A program made the translations under genes and the position numbers. The notes beneath the pieces were generated by a model. The model was not told where the DNA came from. It worked only from the letters and a program-made list of their open reading frames with translations, and did no database searches. From contig JANFOG010000010.1 of assembly GCA_024336345.1 (NCBI GenBank), positions 930,001 to 994,000 on the forward strand: 64,000 nucleotides of DNA, read 5' to 3'. This DNA comes from Mariannaea sp. PMI_226. Lineage: Eukaryota > Ascomycota > Sordariomycetes > Hypocreales > Nectriaceae. Of the stretch, positions 23,306-34,425 are shown piece by piece; the first letter of the stretch is position 1; the number at the start of each line of letters is the position of its first letter.

Positions 23306-23545
23306 AATCGCCTACGCTGTGCCACTCCATATCTAAAATGAAATGCTCATCAAATTATTATAGGTTTGGTTTGGTTTATTCCGATCTTAATATTTTTGTA
23401 GCAGCTTGCATGTCAGGTTCCAAGCTGATACCGCGGGTAAACACTTGGCGGAGCCAGAGGAATGGTAGACTCAGTAAGGGAGCGTCAAATCATAATTCGT
23501 CAAATTGGGTATCTCAGTCTAGGTAGCTGGTATCTATCACTATTA

Positions 23546-24358
23546 TTACAACTCGTCTTCTTTTAATTTCTTCTTTTTTCGCAACACTGCAGCATGCTGC
23601 TTTTTGTGGAATTTGACGTCGTCCGGGTAGAGAGGATTCCAGACTGTATTGCATATCTTGCATTCTGAGAATGCTGCTTGCGAGGAGATATTGAGAGTGG
23701 TCTGGACTGTTGGAGATGCCCGAGCTCTTGTTTTCCTGGTCCTGCCTGCTGCCTGTGCTTCCGCGTTCTCCGACTTCCCAGAGTTTAGGTGTTCGCTAAT
23801 CGATCCGCTCTCGCTTTCATTGCCGTGCTCGTCTTGTTCGTTTTTCTCGACTTCTCCCCCATCGTCGCTATGTAGACGAGGAACCGAATTGCCTCTGAAC
23901 CTCAGTAGTCTCGGTTTACGTTTTGATTCTACTCTCAATGGTGGCGATAGAGACGACGGAAGCGACGATGTTGATTCCACCTCCTCTATCGATGGACTTG
24001 AACCCGTAGACGATGGCTGTGGCACCGCTTTGAAAAAGTTCATAATCGATCCTTTCTTAATTTTAGGCTCCAGCGTTGAGCGTGTATCCTCAGTAGTGGT
24101 CGCACATGATTTGGGACTTGATGATCGGTGTTCCTCCTCTAGGCTGGGGCTTTCTGTGCGACGAGGTGATCCCTCATCTGCTGAACGTAACCTCTTCGAA
24201 GAAGCCTCGCTTCTAGTATCGACGAGAGTGCGTTTCCCATACGTTCGAAGGGATCTGTTGCGAACCCTTGATTGGGTGGTGGTTCCTATATGGGCCCTAA
24301 ACGTAGTGAGTCTTTGTTATTCGATCAGTCGGGAGAGGTTAGGGGGAATGGCATACAT
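23546..24358 (-). CDS. Eco1/ESCO-type zinc-finger protein lacking the acetyltransferase domain
   Basis: Eco1 acetylates cohesin Smc3 and has an N-terminal PCNA-binding motif, a C2H2 zinc finger and a C-terminal acetyltransferase. Here 250 aa cover the first two only. The finger is C213-x2-C216 ... H231-x3-H235 in CKICNTVWNPLYPDDVKFH, followed by HAAVL and a basic tail, then TAA at 23546. A PIP-box-like KGSIMNFF lies at 82-89, and the start resembles fungal Eco1 (SLRTYGKRT). The model needs an intron (24356-24297, GTATGC donor, TAG acceptor) that splits the start codon: AT at 24358-24357 and G at 24296. Without the splice the first in-frame ATG is at 24043, which loses 85 conserved-looking residues. 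Only 240 bp remain before the convergent gene, so no room exists for the missing domain. Confidence 0.7.
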
Positions 24359-24913
24359 TGTGAAGTCGAGTACTTCCGGTCAGTCAGCTTCCATGCTTGG
24401 TAAAGGTCTGGACCGTAGTCCACAGGATATGGCCTTGATCAGGAGCAATCGGAGGTGAAAGACAATCTGAAAGGTGGATTCAGCAGAGATTTTAGATAGA
24501 TGATTTTTAACTGTATTTCCTCGGCAAAGATTTGGAGATGATTGGAGTATTTCAAATCACGTAAAAGGTCATTGTCCCCAATGTTTGCGTGAATGGAACA
24601 TCAATAATGAGGCCCCACCAGAAACGAGACGCGTGCTGGCGCGTCGGGTCGCGCTATCACATGGCCCGTAACATTTTTAAGTGCTCAGGTAGGCTCCACT
24701 GTATCGATATTTAGAAGCCCCTGCCCATTATACTCACCTTACCTAACAGCAATTCTTTGGAAATGACATTATCCGTGATGTGCCAAAGGACACGGTCAAA
24801 AACTTGACATCGTAACTATGGGCGTCAAAGTTATTCACAATTTCTATATTTATGGGCAATGCAATTCGAAAAAAATGGGATATTATCTTCTTGTTATCTA
24901 ATAATAGATGCAT
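24359..24913. other. Intergenic region, no gene seen
   Basis: Promoter of the Eco1-like gene and 3' UTR of the Vma12 gene; both lie on the minus strand. No motif identified. Confidence 0.5.
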
Positions 24914-25806
24914 TCATGTTTCTTCTACCTTAGTTTCTAGGATTCTCTTCCTTACTGTTTCGTGCGTGGTCTCTGCTTTGTCTTCGATCAAGATCGATTT
25001 CTCGTCCACCTCGTCTTCATCTTGCCCAACCACCCAGGTTTCTATTACCTGCTTCACCTCCTTCACTCCTTCTTGTTTCTTCTTGGCCTCGCCCATCCTC
25101 CACATGTAACCGTTGTACACTATCACTTCAGCAATAGCGACCAAGATGCTGCCACCTAGCGTCAAGAATAACCGTGACGGGGTGCTCCACCACCTTGCAG
25201 CAATCCAGAGTGTACCGGCTACGCCAGCGATGCTGACCAGGAAATTGATAATCAAAACAACTTGTCGGTGGATTTCATTGTAGCTAATATCGTCGTCACC
25301 GATATCCTCCACTCTTGAGGGCCTATTCACTTGGGCGAAGCCACGCGCGGCTGGAAAGCGGTCGTGGAATAGTTCAGGGCCAGGAATCGGATTTACCATG
25401 CGTTCGTAGGATCGAGCTTCTTCTTCGCGACGGAGTCGAGCCATTAGGGCTTTGTATTCAGGAGTCTGTGCAACAGTCAGTAATGAAACTCGACCAAGGG
25501 CAAGGCGCGGCATCGCACAGGTTCAGGTTTAGGTGGAGGAGGAGGCACGAAGACATGTGCCCCTTTGAGCAGCTGCTCTAATGAATATGCTCCAACGCCT
25601 TGTGATGTGAGGCGCTTCCACAGATCGATAATTTGGCCGTGGGCTATAGGATTTCCAACTTTTGGATTTGAAAGTATTGGCTTTTCAAGATTTAGCCTTG
25701 ACGATGGATTGGCGTCGTTATTCGACTCGTCCGAAGTTGCTGATTGAGGCGCATCTGCAAGGAGAAGACCCTCCACAATGGAGGGCGTCATTGTGAGAAG
25801 CACCAT
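24914..25806 (-). CDS. VMA12: ER-resident V-ATPase assembly factor, Vma12/TMEM199 family
   Basis: Vma12 (Vph2) works with Vma21/Vma22 in the ER to assemble the V0 sector of the vacuolar H+-ATPase. Two exons, 25806-25519 and 25465-24914 (intron 53 nt with an unusual GTGCGA donor), give 279 aa. The family signature spans the splice: PPPPPKPEP then TPEYKALMARLRREEE. Two transmembrane segments follow (LIINFLVSIAGVAGTLWIAA and FLTLGGSILVAIAEVIVY), separated by the short Arg/Trp/Ser loop. The C-terminal 60 residues are highly charged and cytosolic. The N-terminal 60 residues are variable. Confidence 0.9.
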
Positions 25807-26741
25807 GACCGTTCACGGTTGCTGGTTAGATTCCGAAATTGTTGCGCCTTTCGCCAATTTGTCTGAGATCTGAATGTCGGATAGGTGGTGAATTAGCCGC
25901 GGAATTATTGGGTTGCTGCCTCGACAAATGCTGATGCCTGTTGTTTTTTTGTTGCTGGTGTGTCGTCGTTGGTCTTGCTATGACATCAGGTACACCAAAA
26001 ATTGAATTCATTGAGCTATGGAACACCAACGACACCTAGTCTTTGGTATCACAGTGCCCAGACATGTGTGAGTGTCCTCATTATGTGGCTCGTACAGTAT
26101 GAATACGACGCTGCGATAGCACAATAAATATGCTTTGGCACCACACCCACAAATGCTCCCAAGCCACAGGCCTAGGCATGCAATAAAGCATGTAAGCTCC
26201 AGTGGAGTGTTCACGCGAAGCGACAGGCTCTCACAGAAGTGGTTTTGCAAACGGTCTCCGATAGACCCACAAAAGCCGTACTCTAATCCAATCAAACCCA
26301 TCACCCACCGTGTTTCTTCGGGTGCTGTCCGGACTGATCCGCTAGCCCCCCCTGCGAGAGAGCCATTTACAGAGGAGTCCAGGCGACTGGGTTGGCCGTC
26401 CCAGCAGAATTTAGTGGAGGCCCCGGCGAGATGCAGCCAACCGCTCAGCGGCCTGAGGTGAGGGCGTGGGAGGTGTTCGATGAAAAGTTCCTAGGTGTCG
26501 GTCCCGCTGGCACAGAAGAAAAAGAATTCCAGGAAATTCAGAACGCCGACTGACTTATCAACACATCGACCAACGCCGCCAATTCCACCTTACGACCTTC
26601 CCAGGCTCACTAGGGTCAATCCTTATCAACTTCTTTCCTCGGTGACCCTCATTTTCGAATGCTGTGACTCTTCCCCCTCCTTCCGACGACCCCTCAGCTC
26701 CGATTTCCTCCCTCGTTCTTTATCTCAGTTTGTTTGCGGCG
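25807..26741. other. Divergent intergenic region of Vma12 and Coq1
   Basis: 935 bp between divergent start codons. The 150 bp before the Coq1 start are C/T-rich. No gene or RNA gene was recognised. Confidence 0.5.
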
Positions 26742-28210
26742 ATGCAGCTCCGTCCGGGGGCCTCGGTGCTGCGCGGCACCGTTGTTAGAAATGGTTCGAT
26801 CTTGTTGAAGCCGGTGACAGCCTCAGTGACGGCGCCCGCATGCATGCTGTGCAGGCAATTGACAGTTTCGCGATCGCCTGTGAGGATACATAGCTCTGCC
26901 TTGCATACCAGCCCTAGCCGAGAGTCGGCCTGGGGTGCGGCAGTTCAAGTCGCCTCTAATGTTGTTAGCAACGTTGTGAAGAGGGCTGCGAAGGATACGA
27001 TGACAGTTGATCCTCTGCGCACTGTTGCCAAGGAGATGAAGTTTCTCACTGGCAACATCCGCAAGCTTCTTGGCTCTGGCCATCCATCGCTCGACCGTGC
27101 TGCCAAATACTATACCCAGGCTGAGGGCAAGCATGTTAGACCCTTGATCGTCCTCCTCATGAGTCGAGCCACGTATTTGTGTCCCAAGTCGGCCACTCCC
27201 TTCCCTAATCAAACCGCTCGTGGCATCGATACGGCCATGTCCCCTACTCAGATTCTTGCCGATATCAACCCTTCAGCCAGTATGCCGCTCTCAGCGTCTG
27301 AGATTGAAGTTCCCGAAGCCAATTCAGACATTCTCCCCAGCCAGCGACGCCTCGCCGAGATCACCGAGCTGATTCACACAGCATCGCTTCTTCACGACGA
27401 TGTTATCGACCACTCCATTTCCCGCCGTGGATCTCCATCGGCGAACCTCGAATTTGGAAATAAGATGGCTGTCCTAGCAGGCGATTTCTTGCTTGGCAGA
27501 GCCTCGGTCGCGCTGGCAAGACTTCGAAACCCTGAGGTTGTCGAGTTGCTTGCTACCGTTATTGCTAATCTGGTCGAGGGCGAGTTCATGCAGTTGAAGA
27601 ACACTGAGCGCGACGAGCGAAATCCTAAGTGGTCGGAGGAGACGGTCAGCTACTACCTCCAGAAGACATATCTCAAGACAGCCAGTCTGATTTCCAAATC
27701 GTGTCGCGCGGCGGCGCTCCTAGGAAATTCCGACAATGTGACGGTTGAGGCGGCGTATTCATATGGTCGAAATCTGGGTCTGGCGTTCCAGTTGGTGGAC
27801 GATCTCCTTGATTATACGCAAAGTGGAAAGGACCTCGGAAAGCCTGCGGGGGCAGACCTTGAACTCGGTTTGGCTACTGCACCCCTCTTATTCGCTTGGA
27901 AACAAATGCCTGAACTCGGAGCGCTTGTCGGTCGCAAGTTTGCACAGGAGGGTGACGTCGTGAGGGTAAGCCATTCAAAGTTCTGACGAATCACAGTTGC
28001 TACTTTGGTGTTAATGGAGAGCGATGCTAACCGATTTGTGCGATACAGGCACGAGAGCTGGTGCTCCTAAGCGACGGTATTGAGCAGACCCGAGCATTGG
28101 CCCGGGACTACGCGGATAAGGCGATCCAGGCGATTGCCCACTTCCCCGAAAGCGAGGCCAAGGATGGATTGATCGAGATGGCGCAGAAGACGCTCAAGCG
28201 CCAGAAGTAA
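26742..28210 (+). CDS. COQ1: Mitochondrial trans-polyprenyl diphosphate synthase (ubiquinone side chain)
   Basis: Coq1 makes the polyprenyl tail of ubiquinone from IPP and an allylic diphosphate in the mitochondrial matrix. Two exons, 26742-27965 and 28049-28210 (intron 83 nt), give 461 aa. The N-terminal 60 residues are Arg/Ser-rich without acids, a mitochondrial presequence. The first Asp-rich motif is LLHDDVID (219-223), followed by SISRRGSPSAN; the second is LVDDLLDYT (353-357), with GEGEF-type EGEFMQL between. GKHVRP binds IPP. A variable insert of about 40 residues (Pro/Ser-rich, after SRATYL) is typical of fungal Coq1. A GTG-started extension at 26664 is not credible. Chain length cannot be deduced. 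Confidence 0.95.
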
Positions 28211-30106
28211 GAGGCGAGCGATGATGTATCATGTATGGATGGATGATATTAGATGGAGGGAGCAAGTGTCGGCCCAGGAATGGGGATGGGAGGCTCTTGC
28301 TCCAGCCGTGTACTACTATTTTGTTACCAAAAAAAATCACAAGAGGGCGAGACTGGTCATTGTGGAAATAGGAGAAATATGGCTGCCAAGCATGATGTAT
28401 GAAACTTGTATATTTGGGTTGTCCTGTCGTGGTCAAATTCGCGGGCGCAGATGCATACTATACTAGACATACATGGGAACGGAGCACCGAAAAAATGAGG
28501 GAAATAAGAAAGAAAAAAAAGAAGGAGGGTAAGATATGACAAGTTAGAAGATTGAGGTACAGCGCCTATTAGGAAAACAATGACTTGATGAATGAGGAAT
28601 TGGGTTCATTTGATATTGAGAGATGGGCAACGATAGTGAGGACGGAGCGGAATGGTTACACGATGTTCTGCTTAGCTCCATATAAGGTATCTTTGGCCTG
28701 GATGCATATAGACGATACTCCGTATGCATCAAGCCATTGAACCAAGACTGATTTTGAGCATTTCGCACTGTGCCATATATTCGTGTGGCGAGCTCTTGTA
28801 AGGCAAGTGAGTGAGTGAGTGAATGGGGCGCTGGGCACATGCAAGCAGTGGCTTACTGTGGTACTCAACCGTGAAAACATCTACGTGCAGTGATCACATA
28901 TCTGAGCTACGTAGGAGAGAGAGCTACCCCAATAACCAAAGACAGATGCAAGTCCGTTATAAAACGTAACAAAAATTGCCTCTCTTAACTCGTGATCAGG
29001 TCGTCTGACTCGCAGTTGTGAATAAGCTCCTGCTGCCCTCTGCATACCCTGGTCGTATAAGGTTTCATTCTTCGGACATCGCAGCCTCCGCTTCCGAATG
29101 CCCTCATGCTCTATGCAGGTTGAAACGAAACGAGAAAGGGGAACCGCTAACTTCTTTGCTGGCTGTTTGGAAAACGTTATTACTCGATAGTTACTCGATC
29201 AAATCACGGTTGTTCAATGGCTGGCCTCAGGATTCTTTGATGTGATTGGCTTGAGCGGCTGTGGCTTTAGCTTGTTCCCGTCGGCATGCGGCCGAGTCCG
29301 ATGCAAAGCCCGTTATCACAGTCCTAGCCTTACTGATAAGGGACTGGGCGAGCCTCCGAGTTTGTTGTCTAGAACGATTGGCGCCGGCGGCGCAAGCTCT
29401 TTTTTTTTTCTCTTCCCCGGATCTCGGCGGTAGAAGAAGGAAACGAGAAGGCGGTGGCTAAACTCGTAGTCGGCAAGGGAAAAAATTGTTAAAGCGTTAA
29501 CATGAGACTTGAGTCGAGACTGAGGTTCCTGGCTGGCTGTCGCCCCTTGGTTCTAGCTTTGGGAGTCTTTTTACCCACTATCAAAGAGACTCATGCGGCA
29601 TATTCTGATAAGCCTCTATCGCCAGTTCTGGAACGCCATATCCGGACTGGAAACAAGATCGGATTCCCTGACCCCGTGTTCATCAACCCAGATACTTTTA
29701 ATAATAGTTCATTTTCCCCATACTGCCTTTTCTCCTTTTCCCGCTTCCTGAACTATCTGTGTTCCCCTTTGAACTTGACTCTACCTCCATCACAATCGTT
29801 TCTTTGAGGATTTCACTTGAACCGGACTGCTCTTTATCGTCTGCACCCCACCACCTTTCTCAACTCCACTCAAAGGCCTATCGGCTTGAGAGAGATAAGG
29901 ATAAGGAAAGGCGAGCATTCTGTGTGTAAGCTCGGCAGTTGAGCTGTAGCTTTCAAGAAATCGATCGAAATCGTATCTAGCTGACCTCCTCTTTCTGTTC
30001 TGGACCATTGTTCCCGTCTTCTTTGTTTCTTTTTTGTTCTTCTCCTCCTCTCCCTGTTTTCGTTCTCTTTTACCGCTGCTGCTGCGCTCATTTGACAATC
30101 CTTACC
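28211..30106. other. Intergenic region of 1.9 kb, allantoinase upstream region
   Basis: No convincing gene. A 101-codon ATG ORF at 29502-29807 has a hydrophobic N-terminus but no family match and lies in the presumed promoter. Several GATAAG sites are listed separately. Short GAGT repeats occur at about 28808-28821. Confidence 0.5.
29335..29905. promoter_or_regulatory. GATAAG cluster upstream of allantoinase (candidate AreA/NIT2 sites)
   Basis: Four exact GATAAG sites on the plus strand at 29335-29340, 29607-29612, 29894-29899 and 29900-29905, the last two directly adjacent. They lie 200-770 bp upstream of the allantoinase ATG. The GATA factors AreA/NIT2 activate purine and allantoin catabolic genes on poor nitrogen, and paired sites are preferred. 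Binding here is inferred. Confidence 0.5.
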
Positions 30107-31757
30107 ATGACTGTGCTCAACAACCTTCGTCTTAGCGACGAACCTCTCGTCGTCCTGGTTTCTACCCGGGCCGTCATTACTCTGCCTGACGACACTCTCC
30201 TCCTCACTCCAGCAACCATTATCGTCTCTCCTGCTACTGGCAAAATCGTGTCTGTCGTGCCAGAAATCCTGCCAGCAACCAATTTCCCATCTGCCAGCAC
30301 CTATATCGACCACAGCCCCAAGCTTCTGCTCCCTGGTCTTGTCGATGCCCACGTGCATCTCAATGAGCCAGGTCGAACAGAATGGGAAGGCTTCTGGACT
30401 GGCACTCGGGCAGCTGCCAGTGGAGGCGTAACAACAGTAATTGACATGCCACTCAATGCCATCCCTCCAACAACCACCGTCAAAGGCTTTGAAGAGAAGT
30501 TGCGGGCGAGTCGCGGTCAATGTTGGGTCGATGTTGGTTTCTATGGAGGAGTTATTCCCGGAAACGCTGACGAGTTGAAACCTCTTGTCGAAGCAGGCGT
30601 GAGAGGTTTCAAGGGCTTCTTGATCGAATCAGGTGTAAGTAGCAACTATGAGTATGTGACGAGTAGTTACTCACAAAACCGATCAGGTCGATGAGTTCCC
30701 AGCGATTTCGTCGCATGATGTGGCTCTTGCCATGGAAACCCTCAAGGACACCGCAACCACTCTCATGTTCCACGCCGAAATGCTACCTCCTATCGCAGCC
30801 TCGGTTGGCGATGCAGTGCAGGCCTCAGAACCACCACTGGCTCCAACCGGAGAACTTACCGCATATAAAACCTTTTTAGAGTCAAGACCTCCTGCTTTCG
30901 AAACCTACGCGATTGAAGAGATTCTTAGTTTAGCGCACTTGGCACCCTCGCTACACTTGCACATTGTCCATCTGTCGGCAACCCAATGCATTCCGATCCT
31001 CAAGGCAGCGCGAGCCGCTGGCGTCAACATTACTGCCGAAACTTGTTTCCATTACCTCGGGCTAACCGCGGAAGAGATTGAAAAAGGTGATACCCGGCAT
31101 AAGTGCTGCCCACCTATTCGCGAGAAGACGAACCAGAACGGTCTCTGGGAGGAGTTGGTCGCAGATGACTCGTGCATCCGAACTGTTGTCTCCGATCATT
31201 CGCCTTGCACGCCCCAATTGAAGCTGTTGCCGGACCACTTGGACCGGAACCGTCCACCCATATTGCATGCCGATTCTGGCGTTGATGTCAAGCTTCCAGA
31301 TGAACATGAGTCAGAACAAGGCGAAACGGCTAAGGTACGAGGAGACTTCTTCGCGGCATGGGGTGGCATCTCATCTGTTGGTCTCGGTCTTCCCATTCTT
31401 CACTCGGCGGCCAAGAAGCGATCATCGACATCCAAGACGCCCAGCATCACGGACATTGTGCGGCTGTGCTGCCAGGCCACCGCTGCGCAAGTTGGGCTTT
31501 CGCATCGCAAGGGCGCTCTCAAGGCTGGGATGGATGCAGACATTTGCGTATTTGACGATGCCGATGTGTGGACCTTTTCGCAAGGCGACATGCGTTGGAA
31601 GAACCGATGTTCGCCTTGGGAAGGGCACGAGTTTACTGGCCGGGTCTCTGAGACGTGGTTGCGAGGAAGCAAGATTTTTGAGCTTGGCGCGGAGAACTCT
31701 GGATTTCCTGGTGGTAAGCCATTAGGAGAATCAATCACTGAGAGGAGAACAATTTGA
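30107..31757 (+). CDS. Allantoinase
   Basis: Hydrolyses allantoin to allantoate in purine catabolism (DAL1 in yeast), letting the fungus use purines as nitrogen source. Two exons, 30107-30634 and 30687-31757 (intron 52 nt, GTAAGT/CAG), give 532 aa. It is an amidohydrolase: metal ligands HVHL (H82, H84), the carbamylated lysine in FKGFL (about K169), HIVHLSA, and DHSPCTPQ carrying the catalytic Asp. GRTEWEGFWTGT and GGVTTVIDMP are typical of allantoinase rather than dihydropyrimidinase. A C-terminal FTGRVSETWLRG closes the small beta domain. No other purine gene is adjacent in the window. Confidence 0.95.
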
Positions 31758-34425
31758 AGGATTGAATAGATAATGTAAAGGTATCAAGGTTGAAGCTGTG
31801 GAAAAGACAAATCAAACCACTGGAGTCTTGACATGGCGAAATGCATATTATGTCGGCGTATTTATGGAGCATTGGGTTGGACCAGCAAGCAATATAGATA
31901 TACACATTTCCATAGGCACTATGGTTAGAATGAATGAATGCCACAATAACATAGCAATAATCACGTCGAAATATCGTCAGAATGTGGAGACGCGAGCGGA
32001 TGTTGGAGTAGTAAAAAAGTTGGAAGAGTGGGAGGAAAAAGGTGGGTCAACAAAGCGGAAACACACCTGACAAAATCAATTACAACTACAATAACACACA
32101 TTGTGCACCAAGCCCTTAAAACGACACAGCGAAGTGAAAAGCATTCGAATGATTCATGATAATGGAAATTTCAGACTGCACAGTAAGTTTGTAAGGGGAG
32201 AGGAGGATCGTCAAGGTGAAACATCTGAATGAGGTGATTGGGCAGCAAGATAAACTAGTCAACTCACATCTTTCGTGGCATATGCCAATATCGGCAGAAA
32301 AGCTCGGAAGACACGCTGACCAAGTACCTCGGAATTGGGTTACCAGTCTGCTGAGTTATATCTTCTATATATTTGTCCGCTTATCCCCATGTCCCGTTCG
32401 TTGGATTAATCGGCCTCTCCTCGAAATGCTTCGACTGAATGGCTTTCGACTCCTCCCAAGAAGCATCACCACAGGCGCAAGCGATCTATGGCAAGACTGC
32501 TGACGAGATCTCTATCCCATAGCCTATTGCCAGCCAACTACAGCACTGGTGTTTCCAGAACGCATTATCACACGACATTCATCAAGCGTCATTTCTAATA
32601 TTGGCGCATTGCTCGCTTAAAACCTACGCTTCGGTACGAGGCGGCCGCCATGAATTGCTGACCGACGTATTTACAAACCTCCAAGACTCATCATTACACC
32701 CAAGCGAGGATGTGCCACACACACACCAAAACGAGCCAATGATGGATTAGAAACGAATGGCGACCCTTCGAAGCGACCCCCAGCGACCTAATTTACTGCT
32801 ACGTAGTACGAAGTAGAACCGTATGCTGCCCTCGCGCGTGTTGACAGGTCTCCAATTATCTGCAAGTCGCGTACGAAGCGAAGTGCAACGTGCCCGCTTA
32901 TTTAACCTCCCCCCTCTTCCATCCATCGTCCACCTTTCTGGCTGTTACATTTGCCCCGTGCTTTGCAGCGCTGTCTTGTCTAAACAACTTCGTTTCGTAG
33001 CCGACGCGGGACTCGATGTCAGGGATGCACGCAACCGAGGGTCCCGCAATGCGCCATCTGATAAGCGAGGTGTATGTGCTTTTTTACGCTCTTGCCAAGC
33101 GTTGCCCAAGTTCCCGCTTACTAGAACCGAGCTTTTTGAGGTGCTGTAAGACGCGGTGAAGGTTCTTATTATCTACGGGAAGTCTATTTTCAATTTTATT
33201 TTCCATCATTCTTATTTGCACTTGGGCAATGACGAAGGAAAAAAAGGTCCAGCTATCAGAGAGGGCACCATGGCCCTGTCATGTGATGGCGCATGGCGCA
33301 TCGTTCGATGGTGCTCGGCTATCATCTATGGGTGGACAGTAAGGGCTGTGGTGGTTGAAAAGTACTATGTTGGATGGTTGGAAGCATCCTTGGCCGCCAT
33401 GGACCCTAATAATACAGAATCGAGTCAATGTCTAGGCAGAGTCAGCCATCGTCACATCCTCAGCTTTGTCGTAGCATGTGTCTATTCAAGTGCCACCCAG
33501 CTTGCATAGCATTGAAAGGTACTTAGATAGTAGGATGACGGAGGAGGAGGAAGAATTGCCTCACCATCACCAGAACCACCCGCATACTACTAACCATGTA
33601 CTTTGGTAGGCCATATCAAGAATCCTAGGCTGGCCACTACCACACCCACCGCCCGGAAGCAAAACTTCCCGTAGCTTTCGACCCATCCAATCTCCAGTTA
33701 TGCCGGCCCTTATTAAATAAATGGCCCTTTGCTCTCTCCGCATCCCCACTCCCACTCCCTCTGATGCCCCAAGGATGCATGCCATCATGAATGCGGCTTC
33801 ATCCCGGTCCTTTGCGACGCATCGACCCAACCCAACAGAGCAACCCTTCCCATTGACATCCCTTTCCAAGCCTAGCCTTGGCCTTTTTGGGCATATTTCA
33901 CAAGCGTTTCCCCGCGCCGCCTGTTGATGTTGTATCCACCGAGCCCACTCGCTTCCACACTCCACTTCAATTCGAAGCCAAGTTCCCCCGTCTCCGAGCC
34001 TCATGGCGAACTAGGCCCATCATCGCTTGATATTGGACATGCATCCTTTCTCTATTTCCCCATCCCGACAGGCGAATTATAGTGCTGCTGGGTTTTATGG
34101 GTCGGTTGGATTAAATAAACAAAATAACCCACACTCGCAATGCGAAATTCACAGATGGAATCGGCAACCTTAATTAAGGGTCTCCTAGTGGCTTTGCCCT
34201 TATTAACTTGATATTGCCTCCTCTCTTGGATGTTGTTAGAGAGACTAGCAGACTTCTACGTCTAAGAAACAGGTGTCAAATTCTACCAAATGACCTACTG
34301 AGATTCAACCCACGGTCGACAAAATACCTAGTAGGACTACCGCAGAATCGCCTTTGCAGAGTCGTTTCGCTATGGAGTAGACGTATTGTTGATGCTGACA
34401 ACTCACTGAATACGGCCTCCTCACA
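31758..34425. other. Intergenic region of 2.7 kb, no convincing gene
   Basis: Short ORFs on both strands, the longest ATG-started being 33567-34004 (minus, 145 aa), show biased composition and no domain. The last part is the promoter of the ABC transporter. Confidence 0.4.

Noticed and set aside
23649..24458. 269-aa plus-strand ORF
   Set aside because: It is antisense to the Eco1-like gene, whose zinc finger and PIP-like motif define the real strand.
29502..29807. 101-aa ORF with a signal-peptide-like start
   Set aside because: No mature-domain features or splice support; it lies in the allantoinase promoter. It could be a small secreted protein but cannot be supported.
33567..34004. 145-aa minus-strand ATG ORF
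   Set aside because: Composition looks random (Gly/Arg/Trp scatter) and no motif is recognised.
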